From NCBI GenBank assembly GCA_038317685.1, contig JBBQBQ010000232.1:1-5359 (forward strand): 5,359 nucleotides of DNA, in the 5' to 3' direction. Below are positions 1-5,359 of this stretch, in pieces. The position numbers and the translations under genes are program-made. Numbering within the stretch: position 1 is the stretch's first letter; each line of letters begins with the position of its first letter. Source of the stretch: JBBQBQ01 sp038317685. GTDB taxonomy: Bacteria > Desulfobacterota > Desulfuromonadia > Desulfuromonadales > DDH964. The notes beneath the pieces are model-generated. The model was not told where the DNA came from and made no database searches. It was given only the letters and a program-made list of their open reading frames with translations.

Positions 1-493
1 TGGTGTTGCCGCCGGACATGGGGATGACCGAGGCGCCGAGCTTCTCCGCCCCGTAGTGGGCGCCGAGACCGCCGGTAAAGAGGCCGTAGCCGTAGGCGTT
101 GTGGATCACGTCGCGACTGTTGGCCCCAGAGGAAACGAAGGCCCGCGCCATCAACTCGGTCCAATGGTCGATGTCCCGGCGGGTGTAGCCGACGACCGTC
201 GGCTTACCGGTCGTCCCCGAGGAAGCATGGATGCGGACGATCTCGGCCAGGGAGACGGCAAACATGCCGTAAGGATAGTTTCGGCGCAAATCCTCCTTGG
301 TGGTGAAAGGAAGACGCCCCAGATCGGCCAGTGACCGGATGTCTTCAGGAACGATCCTGAATTCGTGAAATTTGTTCCGGTAGAAGGAGACATTCTTGAA
401 GGTTCTGTTGAGGGTCGCCTGCAGTCGCTCGTACTGCAGCTGCTCCAGCTCCTCCCGGGGCATGCATTCGATTTTCTGATTCCAGTACTCCAT
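1..493 (-). CDS. paaK: Phenylacetate-CoA ligase (PaaK-type aryl-CoA ligase), N-terminal part, cut by window edge
   Basis: This is an adenylate-forming enzyme of the ANL superfamily. The family uses ATP to join phenylacetate to coenzyme A, giving phenylacetyl-CoA, AMP and pyrophosphate in the cytoplasm. The first 164 codons are present; PaaK enzymes are about 430 residues, so the C-terminal two thirds lie outside. The start MEYWNQKIECMPREELEQLQ is characteristic of PaaK. The phosphate-binding loop SSGTTGKPTVVGYT is at residues 91-104, and the PaaK motif AYGYGLFTGGLGAHYG is at about 133-148. The ATG at 493 follows AGGGGA with 5-nt spacing and lies 15 nt after the livF stop, so it is probably co-transcribed with the transporter. 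The acid specificity cannot be read from this fragment: indoleacetate, hydroxyphenylacetate or another aryl acid is possible. Family assignment is very secure; the exact substrate is inferred. Confidence 0.93.
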   Translation of the reverse strand, partial: MEYWNQKIECMPREELEQLQYERLQATLNRTFKNVSFYRNKFHEFRIVPEDIRSLADLGRLPFTTKEDLRRNYPYGMFAVSLAEIVRIHASSGTTGKPTVVGYTRRDIDHWTELMARAFVSSGANSRDVIHNAYGYGLFTGGLGAHYGAEKLGASVIPMSGGNT

Positions 494-508
494 GAATTTC
501 CCCTTTGC

Positions 509-1258
509 TTACCGTTCCCAGACCGGCTTCTGGTCCCGCCCCAGGTAGGCTCGCTGGACATCGCGGTTCTCCAGCAGTTCGGCTGCGGGTCCCTGGAGGA
601 TGACCTTGCCGGTTTCCAGTACATAACCCCGGTCCGCAAGCCGCAGAGCAGCCTTGGCGTTCTGCTCAACCAGCAGAACGGTGACCCCCCGCTCCCGGCT
701 GAGGGCCGCGATGACCGCAAAGATCTCCTGCACCACCAGGGGGGCCAGTCCCATCGAAGGCTCATCGAGAAGGAGGAGCTGCGGCCTCGCCATCAGGGCC
801 CGGCCGATGGCGAGCATCTGTTGTTCCCCCCCGGAAAGGGTTCCGGCCATCTGCCGACGGCGCTCGCCGAGGCGCGGGAAGAGTTGGAAGATCTCCTCCA
901 GGCTCTGGCGGATATCTCCCCTCCCCTCCCGGCGCCGATACCGCAGGTAGGCCCCGAGTTCCAAGTTCTCTTCCACCGTCAGCGGTTTGAAAACCTGCCG
1001 CCCTTCGGGAACCTGCGATATCCCCAATTCGACGACCCGTTCCGGCTGAAGAGCATGAATCGGTTTGCCGCCGAAGTGGATTTCACCGTTGCGCACCGGG
1101 GTGATCGCGGACAGGGAGTTGAGGATGGTGGTTTTGCCGGCCCCGTTGGCACCAATCAGGGTCACGATTTCCCCTTGGTACAGATGCAGGGAAATGTTCT
1201 TCAGAGCCTGGACGTTGCCATAATAAGTGTTGATATTGCGAACCTTGAGCATCTCCAT
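509..1258 (-). CDS. livF: Liv-type ABC importer ATP-binding protein LivF
   Basis: This 249-residue ATPase is one of the two nucleotide-binding subunits that drive the LivHM permease from the cytoplasmic side. Visible motifs are Walker A GANGAGKTT (36-44), the LivF-typical VPEGRQVF (83-90) at the Q-loop region, the signature LSGGEQQ (141-147) and Walker B LLLLDEP (161-167). The switch position is VEQN (198-201), with Gln where most ABC ATPases have His; this is normal for LivF and separates it from LivG. The C-terminal AYLG (237-240) is also typical. The chosen ATG at 1258 lies 9 nt after the livG stop. A second ATG at 1252 would put the purines against the start codon, so the first is preferred, although its own ribosome site (AGGG, overlapping the livG TAG) is modest. 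That implies translational coupling to livG. Length and motifs are those of an intact gene. Confidence 0.96.
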   Translation of the reverse strand: MEMLKVRNINTYYGNVQALKNISLHLYQGEIVTLIGANGAGKTTILNSLSAITPVRNGEIHFGGKPIHALQPERVVELGISQVPEGRQVFKPLTVEENLELGAYLRYRRREGRGDIRQSLEEIFQLFPRLGERRRQMAGTLSGGEQQMLAIGRALMARPQLLLLDEPSMGLAPLVVQEIFAVIAALSRERGVTVLLVEQNAKAALRLADRGYVLETGKVILQGPAAELLENRDVQRAYLGRDQKPVWER

Positions 1259-1267
1259 GGCGGCGCC

Positions 1268-2020
1268 CTAGCCCTCTCCCAGATAAGCGGCAATCACCGC
1301 GGGATTCTCCTGGATTTGCCGGGGGGTCCCCTCGGCGAGCTTCTTGCCGAGGTTCAGCACGATGATGGCGTCACAGACATCCATCACCAGTTCCATGTCG
1401 TGCTCAACCAAGACCACTGTCACCCCTGAGGAGCGGATATTGCGGATCAGGAGGCCAAGTTCATAGGTTTCGCGGCTGTTGAGGCCGGCGGCCGGCTCGT
1501 CCATGAGGATGATGCCCGGCTGCGGAGCGAGGGCACGGGCGATCTCCAGCGCCCGCCCCTTGCCGAAAGGCAGATTGGAAGCGACGCTGTCGGCCAGGTC
1601 CCCGATGCCGACAAAGTCGAGGAGTTCCAGGGCCTGCCGCCGGATGCGCTGTTCCTCGCGCAGCTGCCAGGGGAGTTTGAGGGCACAGGACAAAAACCCG
1701 CAGCGGCTCCGGGTGTGGAGGCCGACCATGACATTTTCGAGGACGGTCATCTGCCCGAAGAGTTCGATGTTCTGAAAAGTCCGCACCAGACCCAGGGGGG
1801 CGAGTCGTTCCGGGGAAAACCCGCTGATTTCCTGTCCGCTAAGCAAAACACGGCCGGCGCTGCGGGTGTAGATGCCGGTGATAATGTTGAACAAAGTGGT
1901 TTTACCGGCGCCGTTGGGGCCGATCACGCCGGTGATCTCTCCCTGACGGGCCTGGAAGGAGACATCGTCGAGAGCAGTCAGCCCGCCGAAGACACAGGTC
2001 ACTCCATTGATTTCGAGCAT
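1268..2020 (-). CDS. livG: Liv-type ABC importer ATP-binding protein LivG
   Basis: This 250-residue protein is the second ATPase subunit, pairing with LivF to power solute import. Walker A is GPNGAGKTT (34-42), the Q-loop is RTFQN (Q83), Walker B is IILMDEP (170-176) and the switch histidine is H207 in VEHD. The C-terminal AAYLGEG (244-250) is the family tail. The signature region reads LPFGKGRALEIARAL (150-164). Relatives usually have Gln after the Lys (LPYGKQRRLEIARAL or similar), so G155 is a local departure; the rest of the ATPase core is intact. The ATG at 2020 follows AGGGAGG with 5-nt spacing, and that ribosome site lies inside the last codons of livM, with only 1 nt between the livM stop and this start. 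Strong translational coupling is therefore likely. LivG and not LivF is called from its RTFQN Q-loop, retained switch His and gene order. Confidence 0.96.
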   Translation of the reverse strand: MLEINGVTCVFGGLTALDDVSFQARQGEITGVIGPNGAGKTTLFNIITGIYTRSAGRVLLSGQEISGFSPERLAPLGLVRTFQNIELFGQMTVLENVMVGLHTRSRCGFLSCALKLPWQLREEQRIRRQALELLDFVGIGDLADSVASNLPFGKGRALEIARALAPQPGIILMDEPAAGLNSRETYELGLLIRNIRSSGVTVVLVEHDMELVMDVCDAIIVLNLGKKLAEGTPRQIQENPAVIAAYLGEG

Positions 2021-2021
2021 C

Positions 2022-2978
2022 CTAGCCTCCCTCGCGACGGCGCCCCGGGACCAGAGCTCGGAGCAGGACCGGAATCCCCTGCACCAGCCCGCCGGGCATG
2101 AACATCGTCATCACGATCAGCAGCAGACCGTAGATGACGATGTCGTAGTCCTGGAAGGTGCGCAGGAATTCGGGAAGCAAGGTCAGCAGGGCGGCGCCGA
2201 GAAAGGAGCCGTAAATGCTCCCCAGGCCGCCGATGATTACCATCGTCACCAGCTCCACCGAAAAGTTGAACCCGAAGGAGGCCGGCGAGATGAAGGTGAC
2301 GGTGTGGGCGTAGAGGCTGCCGGCGATAGCGGAGATAACGGCCGAGCAGGCGAAAATCTGGACCTTGAGGAGCCGAGCGTTGACCCCCAGCACCCGGGCG
2401 GCGATCTCCGAATCGTGGATGGCGCGCAGGGCGCGGCCGATGCGGGAATGGGCGAGGTTGACGCAAAGGAGGATGATCGCCAGGGTGAAGCCCCAGACCA
2501 GGTAATAGCTCTTCACATCACTGTCGAAGGTGATGCCGCCGATGGCGAGGTACGGGATGCCGGGGAGCCCCGAAGGCCCGCCGGTGACGTCGATGTACTC
2601 GTTGAAGACGATATAGATGATGATCCCGAACCCGAGGGTCGCCATCGCCAGATAGTGCCCTTTAAGCTTGAGAATCGGAAAACCGATGCCGAAGGCCAGA
2701 AGCCCGACGGCGACGGCGGCAGCGACCAGGGCCAGCCAAGGGTTCCAGCCATGGGTGGCGGTGAGGATCCCGGAAAGGTAGGCGCCGAGGCCGAAAAAAG
2801 CCGCATGACCGAGGGAGATCTGACCGGCGAAACCGAGGAGGAGATTAAGGGCCACAGCCAGGAGGGTGTTGATGCCGACGAAAACCAGCACGTTCATCAG
2901 GTAGCCGCCCTTGAAATAGCCCGGAGCTGCCAGGACCACGGCGGCAAACAAGATGTATTTGGTGATTTCCCGGTTCAT
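2022..2978 (-). CDS. livM: Liv-type ABC importer permease LivM
   Basis: This 318-residue inner-membrane permease is one half of the transport channel, with LivH. It is almost entirely hydrophobic, with helices around residues 7-21, 28-50, 56-73, 80-103, 110-126, 157-175, 205-225, 240-268 and 278-300 (estimated by eye). Family hallmarks are LNLLLGFAGQISLGHAAFFG (44-63), TGGPSGLPGIP (132-142) and the ATPase-contacting loop GRALRAIHDSEIAARVLGVN (181-200). The length fits the short LivM form; E. coli LivM is longer, with an N-terminal extension missing here. The start ATG at 2978 has GGGAGG 5 nt upstream and follows livH by 25 nt. The basic tail PGRRREGG (311-318) should face the cytoplasm, and its codons also supply the ribosome site for livG. 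Confidence 0.95.
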   Translation of the reverse strand: MNREITKYILFAAVVLAAPGYFKGGYLMNVLVFVGINTLLAVALNLLLGFAGQISLGHAAFFGLGAYLSGILTATHGWNPWLALVAAAVAVGLLAFGIGFPILKLKGHYLAMATLGFGIIIYIVFNEYIDVTGGPSGLPGIPYLAIGGITFDSDVKSYYLVWGFTLAIILLCVNLAHSRIGRALRAIHDSEIAARVLGVNARLLKVQIFACSAVISAIAGSLYAHTVTFISPASFGFNFSVELVTMVIIGGLGSIYGSFLGAALLTLLPEFLRTFQDYDIVIYGLLLIVMTMFMPGGLVQGIPVLLRALVPGRRREGG

Positions 2979-3003
2979 GCCGACCTCCCGTTGGCGCCCA
3001 TCT

Positions 3004-3888
3004 TCAGACGCGCTCCGTATCGGCCTTGTGGAAAAGGCCCTGGGGACGGAAAAACAGGATCAGCAGGAGGATGACAAAGGCGATGGCGTCCTTGTAGCCG
3101 GAAGAGATGAGACCGGCCCCGAGAGATTCGAGAATTCCCAGGAGCAGCCCGCCGAGGACGGTGCCAAGACCGCTGCTCATGCCGCCGATGATGGCAGCGC
3201 AGAAGCCTTTGAGACCGAGCATGATCCCCACATCGTAGGAGGTCATGGTCAAGGGGGCGATGATGATTCCGGCCAGTGCTCCCAGCGCCGAGCTGAGGAT
3301 GAAGGAAAACAGGACCATGCGTCGCACGTCGATGCCGACCAGGCTCGCCGCCCGCCGGTTGACGGCACAGGCGCGCAAGGCTTTCCCGGTGATGGTGCGG
3401 TGAAAGAAGAGTTTGTTGCCGACGATGATCAGGACCGTAATGGCGAAGATCCAAAGATGCTGGGGAAGGATCGTCGCGCCCCCGATCAGGATCGGGTCGT
3501 CGCCGGAAAAAGTCGTCATGGCGTGGGTGTCTTTCCCCCAGAGGAGCATCGCCACCCCGCGGATCAGGATACTGCCGCCGATGGTGATGATGACCAGGCT
3601 CAAGGGAGTGGCATTGCGCAGCGGCCGGATGGCGAGCCGTTCGAAGATCATCCCGGCCGTCGCGGTACCCACCACTGCCAGAACGATCGCCGGCAACAAC
3701 GGCAGGCCGAGGGTCGTCATCGCGTAAACCCCGAACATCCCGCCGAGCATCACGAATTCTCCCTGGGCAAAGTTGATGATCCCGGTCGAATTGTAGATGA
3801 TGGCGAAGCCGAAACCGATCAGGGCGTAGATCGCTCCGGTGGAGATTCCCGAAACAAGGTATTGGGTCAATTGATCGATAAACGCCAT
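3004..3888 (-). CDS. livH: Liv-type ABC importer permease LivH
   Basis: This 294-residue inner-membrane permease is the partner of LivM. It shows the LivH features STGAIYALIGFGFAIIYNSTG (16-36), INFAQGEFVMLGG (38-50), the ATPase-contacting loop GKALRACAVNRRAASLVGID (168-187), LKGFCAAIIGGMSSGLGTVLGG (226-247) and the C-terminal FFRPQGLF (279-286). Several hydrophobic helices run throughout. Length is close to the usual 290-310. The ATG at 3888 is the only plausible start, because the next Met in a suitable place lies inside a conserved motif. Its ribosome site is poor: the best candidate is GGGGA with about 10-nt spacing, and it sits inside a sequence able to pair with the upstream hairpin. 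Weak initiation here would fit a need for less permease than binding protein. The TGA stop is 25 nt before livM. Confidence 0.95.
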   Translation of the reverse strand: MAFIDQLTQYLVSGISTGAIYALIGFGFAIIYNSTGIINFAQGEFVMLGGMFGVYAMTTLGLPLLPAIVLAVVGTATAGMIFERLAIRPLRNATPLSLVIITIGGSILIRGVAMLLWGKDTHAMTTFSGDDPILIGGATILPQHLWIFAITVLIIVGNKLFFHRTITGKALRACAVNRRAASLVGIDVRRMVLFSFILSSALGALAGIIIAPLTMTSYDVGIMLGLKGFCAAIIGGMSSGLGTVLGGLLLGILESLGAGLISSGYKDAIAFVILLLILFFRPQGLFHKADTERV

Positions 3889-3891
3889 GGA

Positions 3892-3927
3892 CTGCCGATC
3901 CCCGGTCAGGGAACGGGGACGGCAGCG
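3892..3927 (-). promoter_or_regulatory. Alternative hairpin over the livH ribosome-binding region
   Basis: In the minus-strand transcript, the arm at 3927-3914 can pair with the upstream arm at 3955-3942. Its 3925-3915 part can also pair with 3903-3892, which reads GGGGATCGGCAG just before the livH ATG. The second pairing gives 11 pairs with one bulged base (3898) and an 11-nt loop (3904-3914). It would cover the only purine-rich ribosome-site candidate of livH. Position 3905-3892 is a near copy of 3956-3944 (CCGGGGATCGGCAG against CCGGGGACGGCAG). The sequence shows the complementarity; a switching role is inference. The upstream hairpin is longer, perfect and made first, so it should normally win. 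Confidence 0.4.
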
Positions 3928-3955
3928 ATCACCGAAGGTGCCGCTGCCGTCCCCG
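3914..3955 (-). promoter_or_regulatory. Strong intercistronic hairpin between livK and livH
   Basis: A perfect 14-bp GC-rich inverted repeat (3914-3927 with 3942-3955) encloses 14 nt that can add a further 4-bp stem (3930-3933 with 3937-3940). In the transcript the apex contains CTTCGG. It starts 34 nt after the livK stop and ends 25 nt before the livH start. No run of T follows the stem on the minus strand (it continues TTCCCTGACC), so it does not look like a full factor-independent terminator. Hairpins in this position in binding-protein transporter operons commonly protect the 3' end of the binding-protein message or cause partial termination, giving more binding protein than membrane components. 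That role is inferred here from position. Confidence 0.7.
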
Positions 3956-3989
3956 GGTTAATAACACCGTGAGGGAAAGTGCGGGGCGG

Positions 3990-5129
3990 TTACTGGGCGA
4001 TCGTCCAATCCCCGTTCACGATCTTGACCATCTCAAAGGCCGAGAGGTCGAGGCCGTTGTGGTCGGTCGGGGACATGGTGAAGACCCCGGAGACCCCGAC
4101 CATTTTGCTGGTCTGCTCGATGCCGTTACGAATCTGTTCCGGCGTCGCGCCATTCTTCTTGAACGCATCGACGATCAGCTGAAGTGCGTCGTAGGCATAG
4201 CCGCCGAACGTCGAGGCTTCGACGCCGTAGGCGGCACGATAGGCCTGGTCGTAGCCCTTGAGAACCGCCAGCTGCGGATCGTCGCCCTTGAGCTTATCGA
4301 AGATGGCGAGCTTGCCGGCGGGGAGCTTGACCCCTTCGGCTGCTTCGGCACCAGCGAGTTCGATGTACTTCTTGGAGGCGACGCCGTGACTCATGTAGAG
4401 GGGAACCTTGATGCCGAGCTGCTTGACGTTCTTGGTGACGGCGGCGGGTCCCGGATTGGTCCCCCAGCAGATGATGGCATCAGGGTTCAGGCCCCGGATC
4501 TTGGTCAGCTGAGCGGTCATGTCGGTGTCCTTCGGGCCGAAGGTTTCATCGGCGACGATGGTGAAGCCCTTGGCGGCCGCCAGGAGTTTGAGCTGCTCCC
4601 GTCCGGACGCGCCGAAACCGTCGGAGGCGGTCAGCAGCGCCAGGTTCTTCTGCCCCTGCTTGGCCAGGTATTCCAGGATCTTGCTCCCCGCGACCTGGTC
4701 GTTGGCGGGCGTTTTGAAGACCCAGGGCTTGACCGGATCGGTGATCTTGACCCCCGCCGCGCAGGAAACGAGCGGGATATGTTCTCTCTCGACGAGGGGG
4801 ATGATCGCCATCGATTCGCCGGTAGTGCTCGGCCCGACGATGGCGACGACCTTGTCTTCCTTGATCAGCTTGGTGGCGAGCTGCACGGCCTTGGTCGGAT
4901 CGGCCTGGGTGTCGTAGACCGTCAGAATGATCTGGCTGCCGTTGACGCCGCCCTTGGCATTGATCTCCTTGACCTGCATTTCGATGGTGTTCTTTTCCGG
5001 CTCGCCCAAAAAGGCCGCCGGACCGGTCACGGAAAAGAGTGCGCCGATGCGCAGCGGCTCAGCGGCAGAGACCGCTCCGGTCCAGCCCAGCATGCCGAAC
5101 AGTAAACCAATCGCAAGAATCTTCTTCAT
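3990..5129 (-). CDS. livK: Liv-type ABC importer periplasmic substrate-binding protein
   Basis: This 379-residue periplasmic receptor captures the substrate and delivers it to LivHM. The signal peptide is clear: MKK, a hydrophobic core to about residue 20, then VSA-AEP, with cleavage near A22/A23; there is no lipobox Cys. The mature part is a type I periplasmic-binding fold: RIGALFSVTGPAAFLG (27-42), VGPSTTGESMA (98-108), SDGFGASG (169-176) and YAYDALQLIVDAF (311-323), ending GVSGVFTMSPTDHNGLD (345-361). The start at 5129 is chosen over an in-frame ATG at 5180 because it begins the signal peptide and has an excellent AGGAGG; the longer form would overlap the preceding gene and bury the signal. 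SCAAG (122-126) replaces the usual S-x-A-A/S-T segment that contacts the amino group of ligands in the Leu/Ile/Val-binding protein (alignment by eye). The substrate is therefore uncertain: a branched-chain or aromatic amino acid, or an aryl acid. Confidence 0.93.
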   Translation of the reverse strand: MKKILAIGLLFGMLGWTGAVSAAEPLRIGALFSVTGPAAFLGEPEKNTIEMQVKEINAKGGVNGSQIILTVYDTQADPTKAVQLATKLIKEDKVVAIVGPSTTGESMAIIPLVEREHIPLVSCAAGVKITDPVKPWVFKTPANDQVAGSKILEYLAKQGQKNLALLTASDGFGASGREQLKLLAAAKGFTIVADETFGPKDTDMTAQLTKIRGLNPDAIICWGTNPGPAAVTKNVKQLGIKVPLYMSHGVASKKYIELAGAEAAEGVKLPAGKLAIFDKLKGDDPQLAVLKGYDQAYRAAYGVEASTFGGYAYDALQLIVDAFKKNGATPEQIRNGIEQTSKMVGVSGVFTMSPTDHNGLDLSAFEMVKIVNGDWTIAQ

Positions 5130-5133
5130 AGTT

Positions 5134-5139
5134 CCTCCT
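5134..5139 (-). promoter_or_regulatory. Ribosome binding site of livK (decides the start)
   Basis: AGGAGG is read on the minus strand 4 nt before the ATG at 5129. It is the strongest ribosome site in the window and supports the signal-peptide start over the in-frame upstream ATG at 5180, which lies inside the preceding ACT-domain gene. It also fits high production of the binding protein compared with the weakly initiated livH. Confidence 0.85.
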
Positions 5140-5167
5140 GAGGTAAAAGGTCCAAGGGAAGCCTTTA

Positions 5168-5359
5168 TTACATGCGGCATACCCGCTCCCCTGCCAACAC
5201 GTTGATACCACCTGCCGTCAGCACCCGAATCGCCGCCTCGGGGTCGTCAAACCGGAAAATGATGACCGCATTCTCCCCGCAGCGCTCGACAAAGGCATAC
5301 ATGTATTCGACGTTGACCCCGCTTTGGTCCAGGATCGCCAGAATCCCGTACAACCCCTT
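5168..5359 (-). CDS. ACT-domain protein, C-terminal end, cut by window edge
   Basis: The last 63 codons of a gene that enters from beyond the right edge. The visible protein is one ACT-like unit: a helix (GLYGILAILDQSGVNVEYMY, residues 2-21 of the fragment), strands around YAFVERCGENAVIIFRF, a second helix DDPEAAIRVLTAGG and a last strand INVLAGERV. The NVEYMYAF and VIIFRFDD segments resemble small tandem-ACT proteins of about 140 residues found in Geobacter-like and other anaerobic bacteria beside aryl-CoA ligase and indolepyruvate oxidoreductase genes, so this is probably the second of two ACT units. ACT domains usually bind amino acids and regulate enzymes or transcription; no DNA-binding or catalytic part is visible here. 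The gene ends in a tandem TAATAA stop, 38 nt before livK, with no convincing terminator between, so it probably belongs to the same transcript. The true start is outside. Confidence 0.85.
   Translation of the reverse strand, partial: KGLYGILAILDQSGVNVEYMYAFVERCGENAVIIFRFDDPEAAIRVLTAGGINVLAGERVCRM

Noticed and set aside
365..1429. Plus-strand 354-codon open frame across paaK, livF and livG
   Set aside because: It spans antisense to three genes and their junctions, has no family resemblance, and is explained by codon bias.
3914..3955. livK-livH hairpin as a complete factor-independent terminator
   Set aside because: The stem is strong but no T tract follows on the minus strand, and livH downstream has no visible promoter of its own. 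It is annotated as an intercistronic regulatory or stabilising hairpin instead.
2007..3972. Two long plus-strand open frames (2007-3074 and 2953-3972)
   Set aside because: They are antisense shadows of livM and livH. The products are hydrophilic, rich in Asp, Gly, Gln and Arg and low in complexity, the expected mirror of hydrophobic membrane codons.
3969..5105. Plus-strand 378-codon open frame antisense to livK
   Set aside because: It lies fully opposite a clearly recognisable gene. Its composition is Gly/Asp/Arg/Leu-rich, as expected from GC-rich antisense codons, with no recognisable domain or good ribosome site.
5130..5167. Possible terminator or promoter between the ACT gene and livK
   Set aside because: Only a 5-bp stem (AAAGG/CCTTT) with an 11-nt loop is present, with no adequate T run, and no convincing -35/-10 pair fits in 38 nt that also hold the ribosome site.
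5130..5180. Longer livK start at 5180
   Set aside because: It would add 17 residues before the signal peptide, overlap the end of the ACT gene, and ignore the strong AGGAGG before the ATG at 5129.
1..5359. Mobile element, CRISPR, phage or defence system
   Set aside because: Apart from the two short spacer copies near livH, no repeats, integrase, transposase or toxin-like genes were seen, and the genes are intact metabolic and transport genes of uniform composition.

Overview
The window is one tightly packed, minus-strand gene cluster. It encodes a complete branched-chain-amino-acid-type (HAAT/Liv family) ABC importer, flanked by the end of an ACT-domain protein gene and the start of a phenylacetate-CoA ligase gene. 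In transcription order (right to left): the C-terminal end of the ACT-domain protein (5359-5168), the periplasmic binding protein livK (5129-3990), the permeases livH (3888-3004) and livM (2978-2022), the ATPases livG (2020-1268) and livF (1258-509), and the first 164 codons of a PaaK-type aryl-CoA ligase (493 to the window edge). Intergenic gaps run from 1 to 38 nt, except for a 101-nt gap between livK and livH. No promoter, factor-independent terminator, RNA gene, CRISPR array or mobile element is visible, and no gene-free stretch exceeds 300 bases.

The sequence is GC-rich, with Gram-negative features: a Sec signal peptide on a periplasmic binding protein, and AGGAGG/GGGAGG ribosome binding sites. 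The gene set and the protein style recall Desulfuromonadales/Geobacter-type deltaproteobacteria (Desulfobacterota). There, from memory, ACT-domain protein, liv and phenylacetate-CoA ligase genes cluster, often with indolepyruvate:ferredoxin oxidoreductase genes. This assignment comes from family memory and not from a search.

The genes should work together as follows. LivK captures a solute in the periplasm, LivH and LivM form the membrane channel, and LivG and LivF hydrolyse ATP. The ligase converts an aryl acetate, probably phenylacetate or a relative, to its CoA thioester. The ACT protein probably senses an amino acid or supports the pathway. The context suggests an aromatic amino acid or aryl-acid circuit and not simply leucine/isoleucine/valine uptake. 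One detail agrees with this: LivK has Gly at the position that, by eye, matches a ligand-contacting Thr in the classical Leu/Ile/Val-binding protein.

The most notable non-coding signal lies between livK and livH. A 14-bp perfect hairpin there has a third arm, just upstream of the livH start, that nearly repeats its first arm. Two mutually exclusive RNA folds are therefore possible. One leaves the livH ribosome-binding region free and the other covers it. Otherwise this is an ordinary, intact metabolic operon, and I did not find a wholly new system.
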